From Pogona vitticeps (taxonomy: Eukaryota; Chordata; Lepidosauria; Squamata; Agamidae), in the NCBI RefSeq assembly GCF_051106095.1, contig NC_135783.1:331464322-331528321 (forward strand): DNA of 64,000 nt, written 5' to 3'. The notes below the pieces were generated by a model that saw only the letters and a program-made list of their open reading frames with translations, was not told the DNA's origin and searched no databases. Shown here in pieces: positions 22,766-32,576 of this stretch. Position 1 is the first letter of the stretch; every line of letters starts with the position of its first letter. Made by a program: the position numbers and the translations under genes.

Positions 22766-24196
22766 TAGTGGAATACACAGAAAATGTCAACGCACATGGC
22801 CCTTCTCATTTATCTATGAACACTGACCTGTGCGACACAGGTGCGTTAAGAATAATCAAGGAGCTCTACATGTAGTCATTGGGTTGTGAGTGACACCTTG
22901 GCTGAGATAGTGTTTGGTTCCTGGATGAAGCTAAGCTTTTGCTTGAGACAGGTGAGTGGGCAGTTGAGAGAAGAAACATCTGTGGTAACTTCTGATTTAA
23001 TTGGTCACATTTGATCTCTTTGCTGGGTCTGTTGGGAAGAAAATGGGTTGTATGTTTTTGTTTCTTCTTTTTCTTTTAAAGTTCTCTATTTTGGTTTTAT
23101 TTTGAGCTGGAGTTCTTTTTCAAACCCTGTTAATAAATTCCCCTCACTCCCTCTTCAGTAGAATTAGCATACTCTTATATGAATATGGCCAGCATGACCC
23201 TTTGTGCAATAATCCTCCAGCTTTTTCACTTCTTCTTTTTTCAAAACTAGAACGACCGTAATTGCATCGTGAAAAGAAATAAATCATGAGAAATATAAAT
23301 GAGGAAGCAAAATGAGTCATAATAATGACATTCATAAACACTATCCACCTCCAAACAAGGTGGTTTTGCCCCTGTTCTGTAGTGGTAACATAGTTGGTTA
23401 GTTTCAGCATTAGCACCCAGAGTCAAGGCTTGGAACATTACTTTTGTAAAGAAGTCAGTTCTTATTAGAATTGTAATGAACGCCATCAAAGAGAAGTTCA
23501 GCTATTCAAATGAACATACTTCCCATTTCTTAAGAATAACTATAATTCATTAGCTTTTGAGTTACTTGTTATTTTTCAAAATTGAGTACTGGAAGCCACT
23601 GTCATGTGGTACAAAATGTACTGTTCGTATCCATGGCATTATTCCCTCAGTGCTCACAGCGCAGCAACATGGGTGTGAAACAGGAGCCAACAGCTGAGGC
23701 ATGAAATATTTCTCCTACAATGTTTAGTGAAGTCATGCCCTCTGTAGCTACAAAAGTAACCAAAACCTTTCACAAACAACCAGGAACTTTTGTGACATCT
23801 TAAAATCGAGCAAATTTTGTCACACAGAGACTATCATGAAGTAAACCCTGCTTCATGGAAGGTAGGTGGGCTGCAGTCCATGAAATGTTATGCCATTACA
23901 GAGCTGTGACAGAAGACTTCATTATTAATAGGATTGCTCCTCTGAAAAGTTTCAGTTAAACTGGGAAGTGAAATAAAAAACTATTTAATCAGAGATAATA
24001 ATGGGAAAAAAGTATGCACATTTGCACATCTGCCTTTCCCTACCCAAAACCTTCCAGCTGTTCTGGACTATGACATATACCCTGACGAAAGCCATGCTGG
24101 CTGGTTGATGGAAGTTGTAGTCAGAATATCAGGATGATATACAATTAGGGAAGGCTGCTATACTGTGCAGATGTCTTGCGTACGACATAGGTATAA

Positions 24197-24222
24197 ACTT
24201 ATATATATATATATATATATAT
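24197..24222. repeat. (TA)n microsatellite
   Basis: A pure TA run, followed within 60 bases by two further TATATATA blocks; the region can fold into alternate hairpins. Confidence 0.9.
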
Positions 24223-24344
24223 ACATTTTAATCCTCCAGCTTTTTCATTTTTTATATATATACCATATATATAAAAGGTATAAACTTATATAATTCTGCA
24301 CTTCTTTCGAAATGGGTGAACAAGGTTTTTTTTCTTGATAATGT

Positions 24345-24470
24345 TAATTTACAAACAATACTGTGAAGTGGGTTAGATCACTCAGGAAGCTTCATGACTG
24401 AGTGAGAGTTTGAACCTGTGTTGTTTCCACAGTCCTTGTCGAATACTTAAAACACCACACTGGCTTTTTA
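24345..24470 (-). mobile_element. MIR-like tRNA-SINE fragment, minus strand
   Basis: GTGAAGTGGGTTAGATCACTC, GAGAGTTTGAACCTGTGTT and ACACCACACTGGCT follow the order of the reverse complement of MIR-type core SINEs (compare 51345-51535). Diverged. Confidence 0.5.
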
Positions 24471-24529
24471 TGGGCTTCCCATCCCCTTAGGACAACAGAA
24501 AGAGCCATGCCAGTTGGACAAGAAATGTT

Positions 24530-25370
24530 AGATTAGGCATCCTTCAGTCTCGAGAGACTATGGTAACGTGCTCTGAGTAGAAAACTTGGAACAGCATCTA
24601 GTGTGGCTGAGAAGGCCAATATGAGAGTGACAATCCCTTCCACACTGAAGACAAATACAATCTGTCCCTGTCCAGCTGCCTGATTTGGCTGATTTTGGGA
24701 CTGCCTCTTTGCCTCAGCCTGCTGAACGAGTGTCTCTTCAAAATGGGAGAGGCCGTGATGCACCGCCTGCCTCCAGGCTGAATGCTCAGATGTCAAGGTT
24801 TCCCATCTGTTGAGGTCCATTCTTAAGGCCTTCAGATCCCGCTTGCAGGTATCCTTGTATCACAGCTGTGGTCTCCCTCTCGGGCGATTTCCCTGCACTA
24901 ATTCTCCATACAGAAAATCTTTTGGAATCTGACCATCAGCCATTCTCATGACATCCCGACCCAACGTAGATGTCACTGTTTCATTAATGTATACATGCTA
25001 AAAATTCCAGCTCATTCTAGGACTACTCTATATGGAACTTTGTTCTGCCAGGTGATAACAAAAATGCGTCAGAGACAGCGCATATGGAATGTGTTCAGCT
25101 TCCTCTCCTGCCGTGCACAAAGGGTCCAGGACTCACTGCAGTACAGGGGTGTGTTCAGGACAAAAGCACTATAGACCTGGTTCTTGGTATACGCCATCAG
25201 CTTCTTATCAAGCCATACTCTCTTTGTGAGACTAGAGAACATGTTAGCTGCTTTGCCAATGCATTTATCCAGCTCAACATCTAGGGAAAGAGTGTCAGAA
25301 ATTGTTGAGCCAAGGTATACAAAGTTATGAACAACCTCCAATTGTTTTGTGGAGCTGTACAAGAAATGTA
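24530..25370 (-). mobile_element. RTE-family LINE 3' end
   Basis: The minus-strand frame at 25,069-25,362 reads LEVVHNFVYLGSTISDTLSL, then DVELDKCIGKAANMFSSLTK and SAFVLNTPLYCSESWTL, the C-terminal part of an RTE-type reverse transcriptase (YLGSTIS...LYGSESWT signature). The plus-strand end AGGCATCCTTCAGTCTCGAG followed by AGACTATGGTA is the known 3' terminus of a reptile RTE family. 5' truncated, a few frame breaks. A distinct lineage from the Bov-B piece at 4,495. Confidence 0.82.
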
Positions 25371-25745
25371 TGGCTTAGGAAATGTAGGTGTAGTACAGGG
25401 TACTATCAGTAGGTACACCTCAGATGAGCAAAGTCCCCTGGGAACATTTCCACCACAATGACTGGAAAAGAAATGGAAAATTCACAGAAATACCCTTTGC
25501 ACTCCTATCTTCTCACTGATGACCCCTGTTAATCTGTAGGCATTTTTGTTTTGTTCTAAATCATTAGTCAGATAACTGCTGCAATTTACTTTAATTACTA
25601 AAATTGTCATATTTATATGTTCAATTCGTGTTAACACCCCCACACTCAAGAAGTAACCTATGACTCACAGTTCTTATCATGCATTCAGGTCTACAAAGAA
25701 TCATCTCTATTGTTTTCAACTACTGTGTTTTCCTTTGTTGCATAG

Positions 25746-25860
25746 GTTACAGTGATTGGTTACACTCTAGGGATACCTGATGTTATCATGGGCATTACTT
25801 TCCTAGCTGCAGGAACCAGTGTACCAGACTGCATGGCCAGTTTAATAGTAGCAAGGCAAG
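25746..25860 (+). CDS. SLC24A4: SLC24A4 coding exon, first half of the second alpha repeat
   Basis: Acceptor TTGTTGCATAG and donor GTAAGG bound 115 bases, reading [16 protein letters not shown], then [19 protein letters not shown], then ARQ. This is the ion-binding core of the second alpha repeat of the CaCA exchanger superfamily. The Gly-Thr-Ser-Val-Pro-Asp motif carries the acidic residue that in NCKX2 is linked to K+ dependence, and it is intact here. The sequence is nearly identical to human NCKX4, differing at TVIG versus TIIG. It ends one base into a Gly codon that the next exon completes. Confidence 0.97.
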
Positions 25861-26218
25861 GTAAGGTCCATGTTGGGTTCAGAGAAATAACTGTTTTGTC
25901 TCTTCATTAATGAAACTATGTCTTGAAATTTTGTTATACACAGATGGGGCTGACAGCACTTAAGAATCAGAAGGGGGTTAAAATCTGTATGGTTCACCTT
26001 TTAATCAAATAATTAATCTAATCCATAGTTCTGAATTCTTAACATGCAGCCTGGAATCACCCTTTAGGTTTTGCACTTTTCTAAATTGTGTGATGCAGTT
26101 GAGCTTTCCAGTAAAAAAAAACATAGAAAATTGCATGCATTACAGGTAAATGGATATAATGATATGTTATTAGTTTACAATATAACTAGAGTTTTCTAAG
26201 TATAAATTTCATAGGAAA

Positions 26219-26543
26219 GGTAAAGGTTCCCCTTGACAATTTTGTCCAGTCGTGTTCGACTCATCTCCATTTCCAACCCATAGAGCTAGCGTTTGCCCAC
26301 AGACAATCTTCCTTGGTCATGTGGCCAGTGCGACTAGACACGGAACGCTGTTTACCTTCCCACTGAGGTGGTACCTATTTATCTACTCGCATTTTTGCAT
26401 GCTTTCGAACCGGTAGGTTGGCGGGAGCTGGGACAAGCGACGGGGGCTCACTCCGTCGCGTGGATTCGATCTTACGACTGCAGGTCTTCTGACCTTGCAG
26501 CACAGAGGCTTCAGCAGTTTAACCCGCAGTGCCACCACATCCC
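26219..26543 (-). mobile_element. Sauria SINE, minus strand
   Basis: Plus strand begins AGGTAAAGGTTCCCCTTGAC and ends CAGTGCCACCACATCCC, the reverse of a Sauria SINE. GCATGCTTTCGAACCGGTAG and GATTCGATCTTACGACTGC are well kept. I could not find a convincing target duplication. Confidence 0.88.
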
Positions 26544-27576
26544 TAAAACTTCTTAGGAGTAGTTTACTAATTTTGATGGTGCTTTGGAACCAGGTAGATT
26601 GCCCAGGTCCAGACAAATGGTAGAGCATGTAGCCCTGTCAGCACACATGCTCCAAGTGGTCTCAGCTAGCCCCTCCCTCAGGAGGCACCGCGTGAGTTTG
26701 AGCTCCCAGCCCCTGGCTCCATACCTAGCTGCTCCACCCACTGATCTATACTAGCCTGGCTACAAAGTTAGGTACACAAATGAGATTAGGTTTTTTTAAA
26801 AGGCATTTGTCATAGAGATTTGCTGCTATTTACATATATTAGAGGAAATTATGTACAAAAATGTATACAGATTTTTGTACAGATTTTAGAAGACATTGCA
26901 GACTGATGCAGAAAGGTAGTGGAAGAAACTTGTATTTGAAAAGAAAAATGGAAGATAGAAAAACGAAACACATTTGAGCATGCTGACTAAAGAAGCAGCG
27001 TGTGCCTGAAATAGGGCAGTGATGTTTAATTAATTACAGTGCAGTCCTAACCGGCAAGAAGGAATCTAAACTTTTCCTGGCTAGGAAGGTTGGAAATTAT
27101 TTATGCTGGTATATTGTCTATCTCCCTGGACCAGAGCAGGGAGCACTCCACCCATTTTTACCCTTTTTAAGGCTCTTTCGCTGGCAGATTTTGGCTGGCA
27201 CAGTAGTGCCTCTGGCAGATCCTTTTGTAGGTAGATTTCTTCGAGATTAACCACCAGAACAGGGCTGTGCCAGCAAAACAGCATTTCCACTGGTGCTAGG
27301 GTTCCACTGAAAGCAACAGGGAAATCAAAAGGAAAAGTTAGCCATGACCTGGATTAAGCCCCATTGAAGCCAGTGGGAATTTAATTTAGGGCTGGCTCTT
27401 TTAACGCTGACCCAGCAGAGAATATGCTGGAGGATTACTGTATGTGTATACAAAGATACAGAAGAGGAAAAAGGCTGAATGCTCATTACTAGCCATTTGC
27501 AGTGTTTGTGACTCACTACATACACAATAGTCGTATTTATGTATAGTAACTTCTAAGACAAATATTTATACAGTGG

Positions 27577-27833
27577 CTGAAATCCTGTTGCTTAGCCTAG
27601 TAATTTGCACTAAAGTAGGTCCATTGAATCAGAGGGGTTTGGTGAGTCAGTGCCTTTGTGAGTTTGTGATGCAAAGACACTCTTATTGTGACTTAGTAAG
27701 CTGCAACTAGAGCAGGTCCATTTGGATCAGTGAGACTTACGGAGGAATTAGCTCACCAAATCCCCACTGATTCAATGGGCCTACTCTAGTACAACTTACC
27801 AGGTTAAGCAACAGAATTTCACCCATTGTTTAC
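27577..27833. repeat. Long imperfect palindrome, unclassified
   Basis: The left arm (AAATCCTGTTGCTTAGCC, GTAGGTCCATTGAATCAG, GGGGTTTGGTGAG) is the reverse complement of the right arm (CTCACCAAATCCCC, ACTGATTCAATGGGCCTAC, GGTTAAGCAACAGAATTT). Between them sits a third, direct partial copy (GACTTAGTAAGCTGCAACTAG, GAGCAGGTCCATTTGGATC). A related scrap is at 28,340-28,445. Confidence 0.75.
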
Positions 27834-28109
27834 ATGAAAACAATAGCCTGGTTACTTTATAGGCCTATAGCGCCAAGATCCTGACACTAAACAAAATCAG
27901 TCTGTAATCCTATACCTACGCACTGTATTTGGAAGCAAGTTCCATTGGTCTCAGTGGAACTTGCTTCTGACTACTGTATTCATATGTAGGATTGTTGTGT
28001 TCAAGCTTAGTGTCTCTAGACACAGGCTTCCTCATACAGATCATCACATTTTCTATGATGATCACATTGTCTATGTGAGGATACTCATGCTGAAATGTTT
28101 GTTTTTCAG

Positions 28110-28222
28110 GCTTAGGTGACATGGCTGTCTCCAATACAATAGGCAGTAATGTGTTTGACATTCTTGTGGGCCTTGGAGTACCCTGGGGTTTGCAGACAAT
28201 GGTGGTTAATTATGGCTCAGTT
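28110..28222 (+). CDS. SLC24A4: SLC24A4 coding exon, second half of the second alpha repeat
   Basis: After acceptor TTTGTTTTTCAG the exon completes Gly and reads [20 protein letters not shown], then [17 protein letters not shown] before donor GTAAGT. Length is 113 bases. The block [12 protein letters not shown] is the conserved second helix of the alpha repeat and carries ligands of the cation site. All residues I recall as conserved in NCKX4 are present. The exon leaves at phase 0. A Val replaces the human Thr at the last codon (YGSV against YGST), a mild change in a loop. Confidence 0.97.
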
Positions 28223-28870
28223 GTAAGTATGCCAATGTGAATGTTTCTTTTCAGACCTTTGATCATCAAAGAAAATATAGTTGATTTTTGTAGTGCCATT
28301 GTTAACCCTTAGAAAATTCAGTGAGTTGAGACTTCATTTAGTCTCGTTAAAAGTAAGCCCACTGAAATGAGTGGGCCTTAAGATTATCATAACTGAAGTA
28401 AGCCCCACTGATTTCAATGAATCTGTTCTAATTGTGACTAAGTCAAGGACCAACCTATACTTTCTCTCTAAAATAATAATAACCCAAATCCTTTGTGGAC
28501 AAGTATTCAGAGGACAGTGGCACAGGCATGATAACATTACAATGGCAGGAAAGCTGGAGAATGCCAAGAAAGCGTTCATCTTAATTTTGGTGAGTTGCCA
28601 TCTTCATTTGCTTCTGCAAGAGAGTGGCTTGGTTGGGAACAGCAGGCATAACCCATGTTCCAGTAGGCCCAGATACCACGTGGCAAAATGCCCCAGAAGG
28701 CTCTGTAGTAATAAGGAAACTTCTGTTTCAGAGGAGCAGCCACTAAATGCCATTTTATCAGTTGAATCTGCCCCAGATCCTACCAGGTTCTCAAAAAGAC
28801 TTGATGCCATTGTTCTCTCTACTGGCATTAAAGCTATAACATTGTTTTGTCCCCACTGTAGTCTTGAGAC

Positions 28871-29247
28871 CAGTGGTTCCCAGCCTTGAGTTCCCAGATG
28901 TTCTTGAACTGCAACTCTCAGAAATCCTAACCAACATAGCCTCGTGGCGCAGTGGTTAAACCACTGTACTGCTGCCAAAACTGTGCTCACAACCTGAGGT
29001 TCAATCCCAGGTAGCCGGCTCAAGGTTGACTCAGCCTTCTATCCTTCCGAGGTTGGTAAAATGAGTACCAAGCTTGCTGAGGGGGGGCAATGTGTAGCCT
29101 GCATAATTAACTTGTAAATCACCCAGAGAGTGCTTGAAGCACTATGGGGCGGTATATAAGCAGCACACTTTGCTTTTGCTTTCAGTGGTGAAAGCTCCTG
29201 GGAGTTTTAGCCCAGGAGATTTGGAAACCCAAGGTTGGGAACCACTA
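28871..29247. mobile_element. hAT palindromic MITE split by a SINE
   Basis: The left half (28871 to about 28936) starts CAGTGGTTCCCAGCC and holds CTTGAACTGCAACTCTCAG. The right half (about 29183-29247) holds CTCCTGGGAGTTTTAGCCC and ends GGTTGGGAACCACTA. The two halves pair as arms, and the tRNA-derived SINE sits exactly at the turn of the hairpin. Confidence 0.8.
28937..29182 (+). mobile_element. tRNA-derived SINE with GGCGGTATATAAGCAGCA tail
   Basis: Head AGCCTCGTGGCGCAGTGGTT is box A-like and AGGTTCAATCCC is box B-like. The core GAGGTTGGTAAAATGAGTACC resembles the MIR core. The tail GTGCTTGAAGCACTATGGGG, TATATAAGCAGCACACTTTG ends in a TTGCTTTTGC run. Full length, moderately diverged. Confidence 0.85.
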
Positions 29248-29583
29248 GCCTAGACAAAGACAAATGGAGACACTCCATTATACTCTGGATGCTTCAAATA
29301 TATGGACCTTCTTTTGGTTCCTGTCATTAGTTAATACATTGTTGTGGATGCAATATTTGTTCTCTGATTCTCTGCTTCTTTATTAAACCCTTTACTACTT
29401 AATTCTGTGGCAAAATTCCAGTTCACTTAAAATGAGCAGATTTTCTGTTGATTTTCTTCATTGGGGAATGAATTCTGTAGATTATTTTTACTTACGTAGA
29501 AAATGACGGTTTACTACTTAGTGCCTCTTTGAGAAATAATAAATATTTCAAAATTACACATTTTCTTTTTTGGATTTTTACAG

Positions 29584-29649
29584 GTCAAGATAAATAGCAA
29601 AGGATTAGTTTATTCTGTTGCACTTCTTCTCGGATCTGTAGCTCTAACT
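29584..29649 (+). CDS. SLC24A4: SLC24A4 coding exon, penultimate
   Basis: A 66-base exon, phase 0 at both ends, between acceptor TTTTTACAG and donor GTAAGT. It reads VKINSKGLVYSVALLLGSVA then LT. The human counterpart is VKINSRGLVYSVVLLLGSVALT, so the match is near complete. It encodes a short loop and most of a membrane helix near the C terminus. Because its length is a multiple of three, skipping it would keep frame but remove a helix; nothing in the sequence shows that this happens. Confidence 0.95.
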
Positions 29650-30331
29650 GTAAGTGTGCTTCCATTGTGTCACTCATGCTCAGCATCCAGACAGTTTAAT
29701 ATTATGCATCTTTATAATATGAATGATAATGTTCTAGGGTACGTTCTCCAGATATCCTAGCAGTTTATGTGTTTTTGCTTGCCATTGTTAGCCATTGGAC
29801 TCCAGAAAGCATCACAAAAGACATATTATCTTGACATTGTAGGCAACATGATCCAGCTCCTAAAGCTGGATCATGCCAAATAGTTATTTTTATTTATTTA
29901 TTTGCAGCTGTCATCCAGTTAAAGAAAGCTTAAATGGATTGATCACACGAGTGATGAGATAGTTAGAACGCCCATTTCATTTTGCCCACACCCTGGCTAA
30001 CATTGGTTTCTGCTGTGCAAGGCTTTAATGTGGATGCAGCCACACATTAAGGGGGATATGTTTTCCCTGCAGTTGATCCATTCTCCTTCTCATAGTGGGA
30101 TTTCCTCAGAGGTATATATTATACACTTGTAAATTAAGGCTCTGTTTACTTCCAGTGACAAATCACCAAACAAAGTTTGCTAAATACAAGATACATAGAT
30201 GATAAAAATCACATGCTAGAACAAAGAGACATTTTTAACCGTGTGAGGGTACACCTTTTAAAAATACATGTTTTGTAGCATCTATTTTATTTGATCCTTG
30301 ATTAACGTATGCATGCATCATGTTTTTTCAG
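29650..30331 (+). other. SLC24A4 last intron
   Basis: 682 bases. A short perfect hairpin TGATCCAGCT / AGCTGGATCA with a 5-base loop lies near 29,850. No other element. Confidence 0.7.
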
Positions 30332-30484
30332 GTTGGAGGGATCCACATAAATAAATGGAAACTTGACAAAAAACTGGGCATCTATGTCCTCCTGCTTTAT
30401 GCCATCTTCTTGTGTTTCTCAATACTGATAGAGTTTAATGTCTTTACTTTTGTCAACTTCCCAATGTGCCGAGAAGAGGAATGA
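30332..30484 (+). CDS. SLC24A4: SLC24A4 last coding exon with stop
   Basis: After acceptor TGTTTTTTCAG the frame reads VGGIHINKWKLDKKLGIYVL, then LLYAIFLCFSILIEFNVF, then TFVNFPMCREEE and TGA. The human C terminus ends in FVNLPMCREDD, so the end is conserved in place and nature. It forms the last membrane helix and the short tail. Length is 153 bases including the stop. Counting all ten exons gives 381 codons, roughly the last three fifths of a protein of about 600-620 residues. No frameshift or internal stop occurs, so the gene appears functional. Confidence 0.97.
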   Translation, partial: VGGIHINKWKLDKKLGIYVLLLYAIFLCFSILIEFNVFTFVNFPMCREEE

Positions 30485-30876
30485 AAGAAACAGCTGAGAG
30501 ATTTCATCTAGATCCATTCTGCTATAAATGCCAGGGGACATTTTATAGCTCCACCTGCTTCTCCAAAACTGTGTGTCTTTTTCCTGCTTCATCAGTTTAC
30601 AAGCACTTTCCCTCTACTTGGAAAGAAAACATTGTTTCTTCGAATAACATGGAGGCTTAGAGCAACCAAAGCATTTTCGTCTTCTTTTTCCTCTCGGATA
30701 TTCTGAATCCTTCATGCAGCTCTGTGGATCTCATACAGAACTTATAAAAAAGCCCCCTGGTATCCTGTTGCAGTTTTCAGATTTTTTTTTAAGCAGGTGA
30801 TTGTCATCAACAATCAAGTTTGAGATGAAGTATGGGACAGCATCTCTTCTTCCTTTGGAGAATCTACGGCTTTCCA

Positions 30877-30882
30877 AATAAA
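30877..30882 (+). terminator. Proximal AATAAA polyadenylation signal candidate
   Basis: AATAAA in TTTCCAAATAAAAAGG, about 390 bases after the SLC24A4 stop. It would give a short 3' UTR isoform. Only the hexamer is seen; a downstream GU-rich element is not obvious. Confidence 0.3.
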
Positions 30883-31717
30883 AAGGAAAAGAAAATGAGA
30901 CAGGATTTGATCTTGACTCATTTTGAGCATCTCATTTATGAGGCTCTAATGTACTTCTTATCACATGCGCAACTAAGGACACTTCTCCCTTCAAGTGCTC
31001 TGTTGATAGAGAACTTTCACTGATGCTGAGGAGTACTTAGAGGTGCTCGTTAGTACTTTACCACCCTTCATAAAATTATTTAAAAATAATGGCTTGAAAG
31101 ACATAAGAACAATCCCACCCATAACAAGGAGGGAAAAGATAATTCAATACTGCTGATGATGTAGTTCTAACCACCACCACAAAACTCTAAAGTCTAAAAT
31201 ACAGGAAACTGGATATCCATACTTGAAAACAGCAACTAAACAAGAAACTGTTGCAAATATAAAAGAGTGACTATATATGGAATGTTAAGCTTTCGAGTGA
31301 AAAAAGTTGTGCCAGCACCAGTTAGCTTATTCACTGTTGTTAGAGGAAAACTGAAAAATAACATCCTGGGTGCTCAGAATCTGGTTTTGGAGGTAGATCG
31401 TCTGAAAAATGTAAGTCAAATCCAAATGCCTTCCAGGTCATCATAGATGTACGATGGATTTGGAGGTGTTTTATATGTTTGTGTGGGTGTGGGTGTGGCT
31501 GAGCTCACGTGCCCCACTCATCCTCTAAATATAAAAAGATTGCTGCGCAATCTCCAGTTTGTTGATGTTCCTCTGAGAAGATGAGCTTCCTCAGTGCCCA
31601 GTGAAATAGTTAAACAATTGTTTCACTCTATGCTTCCATCCCAGCATTTAAAGGCAGGCTCATATTAGAGCAAATGCTTTGGAAAATTGGATCCTGGTGA
31701 AAGCAGAACTTGAAAAA

Positions 31718-31808
31718 GTTATTTTTTTGGACTACAGCTCCTGCCATCCAACTACCAACCCTTGCTGGGGGATTCTGGGTATTGTAATCCCACCAAGTAA
31801 CATTTCTA
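31718..31808. mobile_element. Short MITE, AGTTACTTTTTTGGACTA family
   Basis: AAAGTTATTTTTTTGGACTA at the left, GGGGGATTCTGGGTATTG and CACCAAGTAACATTTC at the right. The copy lies inside the presumed SLC24A4 3' UTR. Confidence 0.65.
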
Positions 31809-32535
31809 AGCCCAAAGACCTGCTCACCTTTGGAAAAAAATATTATTTTTTTAAATAATTGTGGCAAATTACTTATTATGTGCAGCTGTACCTTTGTTTC
31901 TACCCAGTGCATTTGAATTCGCTTTTGGTCACAATCTAGGACTCCCCAGTCAATACCGAGAATATCATTGTTCACTGAGACTGACAAAACTTGTTCGTCA
32001 CTAAGATTGAGAACTCCTTCCACTTAAAGCTATTGGGAAAAAAGGTTGAAAAAGTTTCCATTAGCTTGAAAAGGTGGGGGAGAGGCATATGAGCCCTTTA
32101 ATTTCAAGCCATACTGCCAATTATATGGGGAAAAAATAAACAAAGGTCCCTACTATATATATATTGATCCCCCCCCACATTACTCAGGATGTTGCAGAGT
32201 AGATTTTCTCCCACCAGGTGCACATGGAGAACTATTGTTGGTTTCATGACATGTATAAAATCATTTTTAAAAGCATAAGCAATTGGGCAGCTGAGCTGGA
32301 TTCTTAGCCTCCCAAAGACTGCACTCTTGGTTTCCCTCATCCACAAGTAGGTTTCAGCAATGAAATAGCCCTAGAGTTTTATGGATATGACAGAGAAGGA
32401 AACTTGACCCATCAATATAAGACCATTTGGTACAACTACCACTGGTGGAAAAGACAACGTATAAGTTTCTCTCATCCCCTCGTTCTTGCTCTTCCCATAC
32501 AACATCTGAAGTAATGCCTAGTGACTCCAGGACAC

Positions 32536-32576
32536 TGAAATTCATCAGCTGATGAATGTTCAGCTGATGAAATTCA
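32536..32576 (+). repeat. Perfect 17-bp stem-loop in the SLC24A4 3' UTR
   Basis: The arm TGAAATTCATCAGCTGA (32536-32552) is followed by the 7-base loop TGAATGT and its exact reverse complement at 32560-32576. In RNA it would form a 17-bp hairpin with a small loop. It is not part of a repeat family I recognise. It could be a regulatory structure or a chance palindrome made from CAGCTGATGAA repeats. Confidence 0.8.

Larger units (their letters stand above)
21803..25745 (+). other. SLC24A4 intron
   Basis: Carries a CR1 3' end (22115-22765), a TA repeat (24197-24222), an MIR-like SINE (24345-24470) and an RTE 3' end (24530-25370). The stretch 22,770-24,040 has no element I can name. Confidence 0.65.
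25861..28109 (+). other. SLC24A4 intron
   Basis: Besides the Sauria SINE and the hairpin at 27577-27833, 26,550-27,570 is unassigned. A 13-bp inverted pair (AGCAAGTTCCATT / AGTGGAACTTGCT) lies at about 27,934-27,967. Confidence 0.6.
28223..29583 (+). other. SLC24A4 intron
   Basis: Contains the hAT palindrome interrupted by a SINE (28871-29247) and a scrap of the palindromic family seen at 27577. Confidence 0.65.

Noticed and set aside
28371-28889. 172-codon open frame on the plus strand
   Set aside because: It spans a palindromic repeat scrap and the start of a hAT MITE, has no splice context with SLC24A4 and shows no protein family pattern. Open by chance.
28937-29010. tRNA-like box A and box B sequences
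   Set aside because: They are heads of SINEs (also at 2551, 5379, 51893 and 60705), with SINE bodies attached. None can fold as a complete tRNA gene.
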